DNA of 64,000 nt from contig JAMKCH010088182.1 of assembly GCA_023653785.1 (NCBI GenBank), positions 186,001-250,000 of the forward strand, in the 5' to 3' direction. The notes under the pieces were generated by a model, which saw only the letters and a program-made list of their open reading frames with translations, was not told the DNA's origin and did not search any database. A program made the position numbers and the translations under genes. Below are positions 11,627-24,520 of this stretch, one piece after another; position 1 is the first letter of the stretch, and the number at the start of each line of letters is the position of its first letter. The stretch comes from Ophioderma brevispina (lineage: Eukaryota > Echinodermata > Ophiuroidea > Amphilepidida > Ophiodermatidae).

Positions 11627-11785
11627 TATTTTGTACTGAAATATGGAAGAGTGAAAACTCTTGTAGAATCACGTCTGAGTGAAGTAGAAAGCCTTGAGAA
11701 TGTTGAACCAGAAACAGTGTCTTCAGCTGAATTTTTGACACTTTGTTCTACTCTTAAAACTGTATGTTTTTCACAAACTTTATAG
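11627..11785 (+). pseudogene. Possible decayed coding remnant
   Basis: A 52-codon plus-strand frame without ATG reads like protein, with KYGRVKTLVESRLSEVESLE and a serine/glutamate-rich continuation. A second frame just downstream gives IPDVIRNILEMEY. The style recalls the gag-like region of BEL/Pao retrotransposons, but no diagnostic motif is present. Chance is a fair alternative. Confidence 0.2.
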
Positions 11786-12599
11786 ATTCCAGACGTCATA
11801 AGAAATATTCTTGAGATGGAATATAAAATTGAAAATGGAATTTGGTATTGGAAAATGCATATCATTTGAATTCAAGGCGAAAAGATTTGTTGTTTGAAGA
11901 AAATAGATCAGTGTTGACAAATTGTTTGGATAATAAACGGATCTTTAGAATTTTCTGAAATTTTCCCAAAACTTAGGGGTGGGATTTTACTCGCGTATGG
12001 GACTATATTATTATGTCAATCCAGTTTTTGAAATTTATTAAAAAGATCTTAAAATGGCTGTGACCCGTACATGATGTCTAAAAAGATTGGTATCATAGCT
12101 CACAAGTTTAAAAAATCTTATACGCAATGCTATTTTGTAAATTTGAGGAAAATAAACGTGCAAGCTTTAACACTTAAGTGTATATAGGTGGGGGTCCACG
12201 TGAGCCATTTTTTAACGGACATTTTTTTTTGTCCAAAATTTTATGCAATTGCCTAAATATCAGTTAGGCATATTTTGGTGAAAAAAAAACCAAATCGGCT
12301 ATGGCATTATTATGCTAATTAGCATAATTAAGCATTTGGTGCGCTATTCAAAATTTGTTTTGCCCCTTAAATCATACTGGTGTAACTTTTTTAAATTTTT
12401 ATTTTAATGTAAATGTATTTATGTTCTCCTATTATTTTTTTTATAGAAAAACGTCTTTCGGGAAAGTGGTTTTTAATTTAACTTATACCATAACCCAAGA
12501 GAAAAGCCTTTTTATTGGCACACCGTCTGTGTCAAGAATGATCGTTTCAAAAAATGACTCCAATGCGATTACGAGTACGTACAACACAAGTAGACAGTC
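11786..12599. other. Unannotated region
   Basis: Contains a small GTCCAAAATTTTATGCAATTGCC stretch near 12230 of the kind common in repeats. No gene recognised. Confidence 0.4.
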
Positions 12600-12681
12600 G
12601 TGAAATAAAGACAAATTACACACAACCAATTCTTCTCACGTCACTGGCACTCTAAGTGCAGCCACACAAACTTTATTTCAC
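12600..12681. repeat. Short inverted repeat
   Basis: GTGAAATAAAG at 12600-12610 and CTTTATTTCAC at 12671-12681, an 11-bp perfect stem around 60 bases. Confidence 0.6.
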
Positions 12682-13429
12682 CCTGAGTATTAAAAAAATT
12701 AACTTAACCTATTAAAACAGGTAATAAAATTCCGACGGAATTTATTTTTTTCATGTTTTACCATGTACAGATAGTTTAGCACATAAAATATTTAGAACAC
12801 TCTCATAAAATATAGATAGCACTACTATTCATACAACATATATACAAGTTTGTTTATACACATTGGTTAAGTAATCCCTAGGGTAACAGTGTATATTACT
12901 TGAATTTACGCCAAAGTTCGTTGGGATGGCAGAAAAGCAGAAAAGCTTTCGCAGTGACAGGCAAACAACAATTTCAGAGCAAAAGCAACTTGGAAATACC
13001 AGGAATTTAAAAGTGACATGTTTATTTACATTAAAATCATAAGATTAGGTTATTTCAAACATTATCTTTTATCTTCTGCTGTTATAAAAAAGAAATACAC
13101 ATTTCTTTAAACAAGCAGACACCAGGTTTTTTCTGCACAAACATATTCCCCATTATTTCAGAAAACGTCGTCTTATACATACTTTTTCAGCCACCGAATT
13201 TTCGAAAATATTGGGAATATTTTCAATTTACACGAAAAATCGCCACAAATTTTTTTTAAGTTCAGATGGGTTTCAACTTTAATTGATCAGACGACTTTGT
13301 AAGTAATCAAATTTCACCGGCATTATCCATACTAGCAATATTACCGATGCTAAATAGAGAAAGCTACGGCTTCTTCGGACTATGACTCTAATAAAATTTG
13401 AAAGCATATTTAAATCTTAAGGGATGATG
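12682..13429. other. Unannotated AT-rich region
   Basis: No coding or structural signal recognised. Confidence 0.45.
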
Positions 13430-13561
13430 TCAAAACTCCACCGTTGGTTGACTGGAGGTTCTGTGCGGTTGACCCGCTTGCCATTGTTTAGAACAAAGGA
13501 AATATCCTTCAACCGCACAGAACCAGACGGACCCGCTAATCAACCGGCGGATGAGTTTTGA
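13430..13561. mobile_element. 132-bp hairpin element
   Basis: TCAAAACTC (13430) pairs with GAGTTTTGA (to 13561), and GGTTCTGTGCGGTTGA (13457-13472) pairs perfectly with TCAACCGCACAGAACC (13509-13524). GC content is above its surroundings. MITE-like. Confidence 0.7.
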
Positions 13562-13846
13562 AGCCAATCTTTGCGTGAGTGCGTAGTCTGTATTCAGGGG
13601 TTTTCAGCGCATATGAACCTGTTAAGGCCTTTAGCATCATTATACGAGTGCTTATAGGGGTGAACAGAGGCAATCCACCCAACGGGAGCAATATCCAAAG
13701 TCCCGGTGATCTGCTCCAACAATTGCTAAATTAGCCCAATTTACATTTGTTTGTCACCAATTTAGGGCATTATCATGTTTTGAGGAGTCAAAGTGTGGGA
13801 AAATATCGGATCCAAAATATGATAATGATAAAATGTAATGATTTAC

Positions 13847-13947
13847 GCCAAATATCAATTGGTCTCGCTATGAGTTTTAAAATATTGGGCTCGACTGCGT
13901 CTCGCCCAATATTTTTGCAACTCATAGCTCGACCAATTATTTTGGGC
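13847..13947. mobile_element. 101-bp hairpin element
   Basis: ATTGGTC-CGCTATGAGTT and AATATTGGGC on the left pair with GCCCAATATT and AACTCATAGCTCGACCAAT on the right around a loop of about 10 bases near 13896. A weaker outer match near AAATATCGGA (13801) and TCCGATATTT (about 14029) may extend it. Confidence 0.68.
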
Positions 13948-14131
13948 TTAATCGATCCAATTTTATATCAAGGTTGGTCGCAATCATTTAAAAATCGGAA
14001 CGTAAAAGCAAATGTTATTCCATTTCCTTCCGATATTTTGAGCCAGGGGTACAACTGCGTGGACTTTTGAATTTCTTTTTACATAGATTAATCCAAGAAG
14101 CTGCACAGTTTACGTAATTGCTTCGAGATTT

Positions 14132-14280
14132 GCGAGCTTACGGAAGCCCATAAACGTCTGACGAGAACGCCTATTCGAACGTCTGTCTATTCAAAATCAC
14201 TTTCCTGTGACAAGATTGTCAATAGATAGGCGTTCAAATAGGCGTTCTTTTGAAACGTTTATGTATTTCCGCAACCTCGC
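14132..14280. mobile_element. 149-bp hairpin element
   Basis: GCGAG-TTACGGAAG-CATAAACG on the left pairs with CGTTTATG-ATTTCCGCAACCTCGC on the right. Inner GAACGCCTATT-GAACG pairs with CGTTC-AATAGGCGTTC. The loop is about 15 bases near 14212. Confidence 0.7.
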
Positions 14281-15375
14281 TTATGTCTTCCAAAAAGCTT
14301 ATTGTTTTACATGTACAAAACTATATCTTAATATAGAGTACCCGAACGTTTTTACATTCTAATTTGTTTGATTAGAAACAGTCTGAGCATTGACCTCTTA
14401 ATGACTTATGTTAATTCTCTTATAAAATAAAGATCGCAAGAGGTCGGTAGCGCAAACATATAAACCCAGCTCTCAATAGTACCATACACTTACTCCATTG
14501 AAACCAACTTGATTACTTTGCTTTCCCCAAGCTGGAGGGAATTAAGTTTGGCAGAGGTTTGTTTTGGTAGCATTTAATACATGTTCCCTCATCAAACTCT
14601 CGAGACTAGAATGTCCCGAAGGTTTTACAGTTTGTAAATAAATTTTCTATCTTAGTGTTAGGTTTCATGGTTTATGCGTCATCGTCATCGCTGATGTGCG
14701 CTATGTGACGCCGTTTATGATAAATCCTACCTTATAATAGCATTAGAAAAAAACTAGGTCAAAGATATTATTAAAAAGTTGCACCGTTACAACTTAACTG
14801 ACACACGTGGAAAACTGTATACAATATCGTTAATAACAGACACTAAATTTATGATTTTGGAGAATCATATTGCCTAGATTTCAATTCGTAACACACGGGA
14901 GCTAACATTCGCCCTGGTCGTTCTATATACTTCAAAAGCTGCCTGTAACTTCTGTCTCTAAACCTCAAGGGTAGCTCTAAATGTGCAAGCATTTTCATTA
15001 TTTTTCTGATAAATGCTAAGTTATTTCGATTATCAATTAATTCTACACATCTTTTAACAGGTAGTCCAGCACGAAAATAGCTTGCAATTGTTTTTTTAAT
15101 TTTTGTCATGATGGATACCAAGATGTTTAATTATCTTTATTAAACTCAAATTTATAGCAAAAAAAAATTGGCAAAATGTAGCCTCGGATATGAGTTAGGT
15201 CCTGTTTTTCAAAATGTCCGAAAATCAAATAATATTTTACAATAAACAGGCAAATTCAAACCCAATTGAATTCGTCCTTTGATAATTGTTTTTTTTTTCT
15301 ATCCAGTGAAAGTATCATCTACACTGTTTTCTTAGAATCAATACAGGTCTAATGTCATACGAGGGCATATCGTGC
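14281..15375. other. Unannotated region
   Basis: Small unrelated ORFs only. A frame of 90 codons at 14849-15121 (minus) resembles no known family. Confidence 0.4.
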
Positions 15376-15720
15376 CTGGGCGGGAAAAAACTTCATATGT
15401 GCGTTTGACCTTTAAGAGCAACACCTCACATGTAGTAAAAACGGTAACATGACAAAACCTCATATGTAACATTTTCGGGAGACATCAAAAATGAATAATT
15501 GCTGTAATGCCTTTGCTCAAGAAATGTTTTCCTTTCCAAATATATTTAGATAATTATTTATTCCATATTCTGAAATAAACTGCCATATGATTTACTATAA
15601 TATTTGGCTTGAAATTCAAACTAGAATCCGATGTGACCAAAATGCACTGTGGCCCACTTTTCACATATGTGGTTTTGCATTTGACCTCTGGAGTTACATA
15701 TGAGGTTTTTTCCCGCCCAG
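15376..15720. mobile_element. 345-bp MITE with CATATGT subterminal repeats
   Basis: CTGGGCGGGAAAAAAC at the left end and GTTTTTTCCCGCCCAG at the right end are inverted, followed inward by TTCATATGT and ACATATGAGG. Similar CCTCATATGTAAC-like motifs recur near 15425, 15459 and 15660. The pairing may extend a few bases outward (ATATC). Confidence 0.72.
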
Positions 15721-17593
15721 CGAGGATATACTTAAACATTTATTATTACATAGCATAAAAGTGTTGATTACTGATGGGATTTTATAGTCTATTTTATTCA
15801 TGTTAGTTCATGCATATTGTCAATGGTATTGTTTCATTTTGAGGGAGATGTGTTGATACCGAAATTTAATAGCCACAAATACAGTAGAGTAGATACATCA
15901 GGCTGCAAATTTTCCGTTTTTGCAGATCAAAGCTTCAAACTTTGGTACAAATAGTTTAAATTTCATGATCCCCTTTGGTTAATTCAGTAAATGTATTGTT
16001 TGGTGTTCATCGCGGTTGTCTTGAATACTTTAAGGTTGTCCAAACAGGTTTGATATAAATAGTTTAAATTGTATCACAGTTATCAGTAAATCATAGAACT
16101 CTTTAAAAACTGTTCTCTTGGTTTAATACAAATTTCACCTAACCATATATATACTACCATCCTAATGATCACGTGCAGGCATTTTCCTTAGATTAAGATG
16201 TTTTGCATCTTCCAATGCTACGACCTTGAATGTAGTTAATACAAATTATCACCTTGTGAATGCTAATAAGAAGCAACCGTGCTCCATATTGTATTCGTTA
16301 ATTTTCAGCCGATAACCTTGTGTCTCCCTTGAAATGATCATTGACTATGCAAAAAAAAAAAAATAAGCATAAGGCAACCAAAACGAAGATCTGTGATACA
16401 TGCAATTTGAGTCTGATCCCAGTTAAACGGTTTTGTTGTTTTCTAGCTTACTACATTGGTAGTATGTAATCCCTGACCTTATCCATAATTTCTAGTCAAG
16501 TGATATGGTAACATCACAAAATGTCCACTGCATTAAGACAACAAATAACTATAGCTTTTTCCCTTAAATTAAATATCTCCGTGAATGGGAAATCTGTTCA
16601 TAGTATATTTCAAACTAAGTGAGAGTTCTTGCATATTTCCATTGGGGTGAATATTCAATCGTTGGTCATGTGGAGATCAGTCCTTTCTTGCCATTACGGA
16701 ACACATTGTGGGCATGGTATAAAGTTACTGCACAGAATCGGCTCTTTGGAAACTGATGAATTCAGTTCTTACAAAATGGTATGTTAATGATAAAAGGCTA
16801 ATGCTATGGTTGGTCGGTATGTAAAGGAACTCGTAATCCGCTTTGGGCTACACTCTTACAAGGTTGGATGGCCAGAAAAAAACTTAGTTGCGTTATGCAT
16901 TATTTCTCCCATGCTGTGATATGGAATTATATATTGCAGTGTCAAAGGTAAGTTGTATTCAAATAACAACGTTAAATTAAATATTTGCTGATGTTTTCAT
17001 CATGATACTTCAATCGAAACACCTGGTTGAATTTTTGAAGTAGGACTTAATTGAAACAAATAAAATCGCCATACAGGCATAGTTATATTACTGTACATTA
17101 ATATGAGTACCATAAACGTTTTATCTGTGGCTATTAAAATAAATTCTCTTACCTCTCACAGTGAAAAGACGGACCTAAAACTTTTTATGAGGTCTCACTC
17201 ATTTTGCAATCTACTATAATACTCATATAATATATAATAATATACACACTATTATTTAACCCACGCCCAGTAGTTAACTTTTCGTATGTGGGTGTATTTA
17301 TCACTAGGTACATAATTGCAATTGAAGCCCATAAATAACCTAATGGCATTTCCGAAAGCCACTGACTATAGCTTATCACACAAGTGTTACTAATATTGCA
17401 TTACACACCGCTATACGGTGAGTTCCAACACATTATGAGAATAAATTTTTTCTTGCTGGTTGACAACTTCCGGTTATCTTGTCTTCAAGGTGTCTGACGT
17501 CTGTCATTTCAAAAAACCTTCAAATACTAAGATGACAGTAATGACTTACAAGGTAACGAGAGGTTTCAAAGCATCCATATATTGTGTCATGTG
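15721..17593. other. Unannotated region
   Basis: CAAATAGTTTAAATTTCA near 15949 and AAATAGTTTAAATTG near 16057 form a minor direct repeat. No gene seen. Confidence 0.4.
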
Positions 17594-17840
17594 TAGTGAT
17601 TTCATATAGATTAGACACACAACAGATTTCTTACTTTGTAACCTATTTGAATTTCGTAATTGCTACAATACGAAATTTGGAATTTCAAAATTGTGTACCA
17701 AAGAAATAAGTCTCAGGTTAATCCTTTGAGATGGGTATATTTTTTGATGGAAAGCCTTACATCCCTACAAAAATCAGGATTTGCAAAATTGTTTGGGACA
17801 CCTGATGTGTGGAATCTCTTGTTGCGCTTTAAATCAGGTT
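17594..17840 (+). repeat. Dispersed repeat, copy B (uninterrupted)
   Basis: Partner of 2037-2507 in the same orientation, lacking the inserted element. The apparent small ORF across it comes from the repeat. Confidence 0.6.
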
Positions 17841-20693
17841 GGATCCGATAGACATTGGCCATTAACGGAAATTATGATATCAATATATGACGGCAAAATA
17901 GATGCATGCAAAAATAAAAATAGGGCATAAACGACAGAAAAGGCGTTGAGAAGTTACACCTAATAAAGACAATAAGTCAAAGTATAATGATTTCCAACAT
18001 TCACCTGAGTGACCAATATTCTAATGGCGATTTTCTATATACTTTACTTTATAGTCATCAGAATTAACGGTTGCATGTTTCCTCGCCTATTTTAAGCAAA
18101 ATAAGCGTAGCACTGGTGTAAAATGCATTCCTACATGAGGTAGACTTCCTTGAATCTAATCACAAGTTTTGGTTTTTACATGTGACCAATCCCTCATGAA
18201 AATATTCATTTTGAAAGCCTTTTTAAAAAGGTTGGGTATTTTTAGAAATCATCTATTTTGGGATAGAGAAGGCGGAACATGCATTTTGTTCAAACAGGAA
18301 GTAATCAAATCACACATACTGATCATTGATTTTTTTTGTTACAAAGTAGAATGGCAATAGACCATAACGAATTTAATATCGAATGTATTTTAACATGAAA
18401 TCCATCTAATGTCATCTACCCGTCGACTTTGTTGAACAACAATGTTTATTTACTTCCCGTGTGAATGAATTCATTTTGTCGTTCTTAACATTAGCAATCG
18501 TAAAATAGATTAATTTCTAAAATACCCATATTCAAAAAAATGTATTTAAAATTGTTTCCATGAGAGGCTCATAAAAACACAAAAGAATATGAGCACCGAG
18601 GTACTGATTAATGAAGTAGTATTGTACAGTTGGTTTCTTAAAATATACAATGAAAGTTGTACTCCAAAGCATCCTATGAGCTCCCAAGGATATATACATA
18701 TTATGTAATTTTCTTGAGCTCTGTTACATTACATATCACAGCTACTGTGAAAGAAGTGAATAGCATTAGACAAATTGACTGGGGCATGCGGTGGTCAAAC
18801 AGTGTTGCTTGTTGTTTCCTTGGGAAAGCTCATGAACAAGGGCATAATAGGTAGCCTTAAAATGAATTAATAAAATAGCCAATTACAAAATTGATCGATA
18901 TGTTCATTTGTCCTTTTTTGCTTAATATAACCCATGTACCTAAAGTAGTTATTATACGGGAAAGAGTTGAATATCTAATTAAAGTATCAAGGAATAATTC
19001 GTCCATGTAAATAAAACTTCATATTACTCCCATAATAATTTTATTACGTAATATTACTCCCTTAATATTTTTTATAACCTATTATTTATCCGGTAATAAA
19101 TTTACCTATTAAAATTATTACTACAGTAATATTTCAAATTAGTTTCATACCAATTTTAAGTGCATTGCTCTTTTTAAGAAATAAAGGGTGATGCAAAATA
19201 ATTTACGGGTGAATAATGTGTCCGAGGTGGGGAAAAACTCAATAATTATTTTCAAGTTTTCCGGCCGAGGATACATTATGATAGTGCGAACCCTTTATAT
19301 CTATTCTATTAACTAAAAGAGCTTGATTTAACCAGAAAATACATTTGCAACTCATTATTGCAGAATAATGGGCAGTAAACTGCCCAATCAGAATGCTGCA
19401 CTTTCAATAATGGGCAGTGGTGGTAATGTAATTTACAATTTAATTAGGAAAATGCGTGTTATGCACCACGTTATCCTTAAATATTTATTGTTGATGAGAG
19501 ACATGGTTATGCCAAAGATAAGCTCGTTTACATTACATCTCACAGATGCTGTAAGTAAAAAGCCTGGGACAAAATACATTGATGCATGTAGGGATGAATA
19601 GCAGTATTAATTATTTAACATGGTGGAATAACCAAGGTATGATGATTAGCCTTAATCTGTTAATTACCCTAATAGACTGATTACTGATGGGCAAAGTTAA
19701 CGCGTGACCAAACATGAAAAGCATGTCATTAATAATTGACAAATGACTTTTTTATTAATTGTATTTCGTAACTAATGGTTAGTTTGACCTTCGGGTTAGT
19801 TTTCCTTAGGAAAATGCAACACTGCATGAAATTAAGTGTAATGATTTAAAGGGAACATGTGGTAAATACCTTGCAGAGTAATTATACCATAGTTCTCCTT
19901 GAGGTAATTTTGAGAATTAGTCAATGCGGTTTGTCGGATTCGACGGATGGGTGTTAAATCTGCACTTGTTGGTACTATCAAGAACACTTTTGCGTTATTT
20001 TTACATGAAATAAATTGAATTGATATATTTTCAATATCTATATTTGGTAACACTTATTATTGTTAAAGGTAATATCTCTTCCAAGGTAATACGAAGCTGT
20101 GTCACCCATGGCACCATAAGTGTCACAAATGTATATAGCCCCAAAAATAATTTTCGATATCAATTTGACAACTTTCATTGTATATATTTATAAGAATAAC
20201 CAATAACTCCGCGAATTTTCACTGGTGTTGACACCACAATGCGCCAAGTACCAATTTGAATAGAATTTGACTTGGTTTGATACAATAGGCAAAATAATTT
20301 CACTTGTTCACCTACTAGTTGACACTAAATGAGTTCCTTCAATACCCCTCGAAAGATTATCTGAATTTTACATTTTAATGAACATCTGATACATTCAATC
20401 TTGACCAACTACTTTCCAAAACAATCTTGGCTGACTACTTACGATTCTTCCGTACTGTGAACCTAATTTGCTAAGATAAAAGTTAAACAGTGTATAATAA
20501 TCAGGCAGCCATTAACAATAATTACCGATCTTAATCATCATACCCAAAAGGCATTTGTACTTGAAAATGTGTAACATACAGAAAGTATAGATCAAAGGAT
20601 CTCCAAATCGTACATAGAAATCACTGACACAGGTTCTATACATCATAGCCGTATTTTGGGGTTTGTAAGCCCTCGTGTAAAAGTATCTGGAAC
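17841..20693. other. Unannotated AT-rich region
   Basis: ATATTACTCCC occurs twice (19021 and about 19051) within a very AT-rich patch at 18990-19140. AATAATGGGCAGT occurs twice near 19365 and 19398. No gene seen. Confidence 0.4.
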
Positions 20694-20957
20694 ATGCACT
20701 GTGGAGTACCAGAAAGGAGCTCGATAGGGCCTTTGTATTCCATACAATTAGACCGGCGCCTATCCAGGAAAAAGTCGTCGTTCAACCCTTCTTATGAGAT
20801 ACGGTTACGGCTGAGAGAGGTTTGGACATACGCCGTCATCGAGTTCCTTGCAGCCAGCAATAATGGTGATATTTTAGTAGACCAGTACGTGCTCTATATT
20901 CTCTCAGGAGAAGACAAACCAGATGTGCACTCTCATTTGATGAATTTCAGTGAAGGT
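20694..20957 (+). other. Exon-like open frame, doubtful
   Basis: The frame gives a varied, protein-like composition (for example VIEFLAASNNGDILVDQYVL) and runs into a good splice donor, AAGGTAAGAAA near 20954-20964. There is no convincing acceptor upstream and no family is recognised, so it may be chance. Confidence 0.15.
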
Positions 20958-21180
20958 AAGAAACAATGCCTAGCACGATAGTTGCAATGTGAGGTATTTT
21001 AATACACCTTAGAAAATATCAGTTTAATAGAACTACCCCAACAATAAATAATATCAGACAGCACCTTTCCTCTAATAGGAAGACGAAACGTTTTTGTGGA
21101 CGCTTTTACAGAACCAATTAACTTAGGGTAGCGGTACATGATCATTAACGTGCACTTTGGACCAACCCACATTTGAGGTG

Positions 21181-22204
21181 GGTTCATACTTCCATCGGCA
21201 GACGTCTGTCTTCCGACGCAAGCCTTTCGAACATGCTTTGTGTGCCAGATGCATGAAACATACGCGGTGCGTGAAATAACAGGTTCAAAGGCTAGCGTTA
21301 GAGAGATAGTGTGGGTTGGTATTTCAATGAACACATTCCCGTAGGATTTTGGTGCTAAAGTTGATTTTCTTGCTGTTTTTCATTCAATAGGGGAACCAAA
21401 CAATCAGAAAATGATGGGTTGCAAATTTTCGGACTGCTGCCCCCTCCTCAAGGGGAGATGTTAGTACAGGGAAATTTTAAAATTTCAAATTGTGTTTTAA
21501 TGTACCTGGAATGGTTGTTCTCCTTATAAGGATTAGAAAAAGTATTATTTGCCTAGGTTCCGACCTATAGCCCCATAATGGTTCAAGGTCATCCTGGGGG
21601 TAAAATTACCCAATGCTCATATTTTGTTGAAACTGGTGATAAGTTGTTTGTATGTCTCACAGGATCCAAAAAATGTATTATTTTACAGTGTGTGATATTT
21701 GGTTGGCTAATTACATAGCAAAATGTGAAGGGTCTACATGGTCTAGGGTCACCAGAACTTTCCCTGTATGTCGCAATGGTGATATCAAAAGATCAATTAA
21801 ATGCATTTTCTGTTTCAGGTATGACACAAGGAATCATTTGACACCACTTTCAACAACATCGGAGCATTTACCCCCAGGGTGACTTGAACCATTATGGGGC
21901 TATACCGCTTTACAGGGTTGGAACCTAGGCAATATATACTTTTTCGACTCCTTATGACGAGACGAACTCGTTAGTGTACATTAAAACGCAATTTGACTCG
22001 ATTTTAAATTTTTCCCTGTACTAATACATTTGCCCCCACCTTGAAGAAGGGCGGGCATCAGTAGGAAAATTTGCACCCCATCATTTTCTGACAGTTTAGG
22101 TCGTATTGAAACCCAAACAGCAACAAAATCAATTTTAGCATGAAAAATCCTTACGGGAATCACACCAACCCACACTAAGACGTCTGCCGATGAAGTATGA
22201 ACCT
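21181..22204. mobile_element. 1.0-kb foldback element
   Basis: GGTTCATACTTCCATCGG with CAGACGTCT (21181-21207) pairs with the complement at 22178-22204. Pairing then resumes at AGTGTGGGTTGGT (about 21308) and continues through TTAGTACAGGGAAA, CCTAGGTTCC, CCCCATAATGGTTCAAG and TGGGGGTAAA to about 21660, facing 21815-22175. The left arm holds about 100 extra bases (21208-21307). The loop is about 150 bases. No transposase. Confidence 0.76.
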
Positions 22205-23148
22205 ACATAATCACACGTACATTTCATGACAGACGGTGCTTTTTCACGGAATAGAGGACATTGTAAATACAATGTGCTCCGAGATTACCAGCATTATGTT
22301 AATTATTATGTTCTACTACCTATAGACACAGCCCTTTGGTTCAATACATTGATACTTTTAAGCTCTGATTACCGTTTCATTAATTTATTGTATATTAATA
22401 CTCTATTTATTTTAACAATTTTAAGTGTTTTTCATTTTTAACATTAATAACTTGTTATTATAAAGCTATAAATAAAAAAACAAATGGGGCAGTTTCGTGT
22501 GGTAATTGAAACATTTCAAAATAAATGCCACTGGATAATAAAACAAGACCGAAGTTCAGTAGGTAGGCAAAATCAAAATTGCAAAAATGCTTTTAAAATG
22601 TTTTTGGAAAGGATTTCTCCCAGATAATCCTCAAATCACACCAATGGTTAATCGAATCATCTGTCAACTTTTCTGAATTCATCAAATGAAAACAAAATAT
22701 GGTTCCAAAATCAAATTGCGCACGGCAAGCTGGAAGCAAACATGTTCGTTTTGCCTTATGTATGGGTTAGATGAAAAGCAACATAACTTTGCCATTGCAT
22801 GTGGTAAAACAATGTTGTCAAAAGTGTTAATTTCTCACTAAGCAGTACTCTCTTTCCCTCTCCCTACCCTTCTCTTCCCATGGGGAGTGGGCGACAGTGC
22901 GGGAAATATCTGTAAGGACTGCTGCTTGTTGTAAAGATAAATGTTCATTGGACAGAAATTTGATTCTAAATCTAATTAAACTCGCACACGTCGACATTTA
23001 CTGTGCAAACTTTAAATTCAATGGTTAAAAACATGTCTTTTAGATTTTAATTTTTAATCCTTTGTATGTGGGGTAATGTCTTTACCACACATATTCTTTA
23101 AATTTAATCACAGTTCTTCACTTAACCTACATTTAATTTAGGACCATC

Positions 23149-24202
23149 GGTTCCCAAAAAATAAGTTCCCCCTAAAATCCAAGGACATTTCGTTGCATAA
23201 CTTCACTTAGAACTGCGTGATTGGAAAATTTTAAAAGGTTATGAAGAGAGGAAACATTTGGCTATGCCACAAAAGTCGTTGCTTTTCAAAAAAAAAACGC
23301 CTTTGGCATCAAGACATACTCCTTTTTTCCAAAAAATTATGTCGCCAGAAAAAGTGGTACTTAACCGTATTCAAAGGTCTAGAGTCAAGAAATTATCAAT
23401 TTACTAACAACGATTTCATTTCCATATTCATTGCAGTGTGAAGTAAATAAGCTTAAAACATTAGCCCATAGGTAAACAAATAAGACAAATATTCAGGAAA
23501 ACATACAAACCAACGAGATGTAAGCTTTGCATTCATCAGTATCAAATAAAGTCATTTTTCTTTGCATACTGCTCTTTTTATGAAAGAAAGGTAATGTTTG
23601 AAATACCTGTTTCAAATCAAAATAAGCTTAATTGTTTTGTCACCCAGGGTGAGACTCAATATTCAATGTTTCCTCCATCTGCACTGATGACATCATTGCA
23701 GTGTTTAGACATGCTGTTTACCAAATTTGCTGATGTTCTGTTCGCTGGATAATTCCACCACGTTGAGCCAGTGTAGCGCTCTCCTTTGTGTCGATCTGCT
23801 TCACATTTCGATTGGTGTTGCTTACACAAATTCCATCTCATTATTAGTTTGTTTGTCCGCATATTTGTCTTGCTTGATTATTTGTTTGCCCATGCGTTCA
23901 TGTTTTAAGCTTATTTACTTCAGACCGAAAGGAATATAAAGAAAGGAAAATGAAATCGTTGTTGTAAATTGATAATTTCTTCACTTTAGACCTTTGAATA
24001 CGGTAAAGTGCCACTTTTTCTGACAGCATCATTTTTTGGAAAAAGGGAGCGTGTGTTGATGCCAAAAGCAACGACTTTCGTGGCATAGCCAATGTTTCCT
24101 CTCTTTAAAACTTTTTTAATATCTTCTAAACACCCAGTTCTAAGTGAAGTTATGCAACAAAATATCCTCCAATCTTAGGGAGGCACTTATTGGTTGGGAA
24201 CC
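23149..24202. mobile_element. 1.05-kb foldback element
   Basis: GGTTCCCAA at 23149-23157 and TTGGGAACC at 24194-24202 are the outer ends. The arms pair for about 370 bases: GTTGCATAACTTCACTTAGAAC with its complement near 24150, GAGAGGAAACATTTGGCTATG near 24100, AACAACGATTTCATTT near 23955, and GTAAATAAGCTTAAAACAT near 23905. The loop is about 300 bases at 23530-23835. Small ORFs on both strands simply mirror the two arms. Confidence 0.78.
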
Positions 24203-24365
24203 CCTTATTTGTAATAAAGAGGTGGTTGAATCGGATCCATATGATAGGATTATGGTGAATTTTCCGCATGTAATAGATTTACGTCTGTAGATTTAAGACG
24301 CACAAAAGGCAAGTGGTTGGGAGAACTCTGCAGAAAGTGTTGATTGGAAATATAAATTATAACTT

Positions 24366-24520
24366 AATAATAATAATAATTAATACGACATTTATATAGC
24401 GCCTTTTCCACAGGATACAAAGCGCTGTTGCCTATTATTATTACGCTGCCTTCAGGAAATCGTCACAGTCATTTCGCTTCACCTAGGTCGGCAGCCGGCC
24501 AAGCGCACATGCCTATCAGC
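24366..24520 (-). mobile_element. Retroelement tail of the TTTATATAGCGC type
   Basis: AAT triplets followed by CGACATTTATATAGCGCC and AAAGCGCT form a motif I recognise as the 3' end of repeats common in marine invertebrates. The triplet tail implies minus-strand orientation. The body is short or decayed. Confidence 0.5.

Noticed and set aside
13747..14070. 107-codon plus-strand ORF
   Set aside because: Runs straight through the hairpin at 13847-13947, so its length is explained by the inverted repeat.
23241..24092. Several 64-70 codon ORFs on both strands
   Set aside because: Mirror translations of the two arms of the foldback element.
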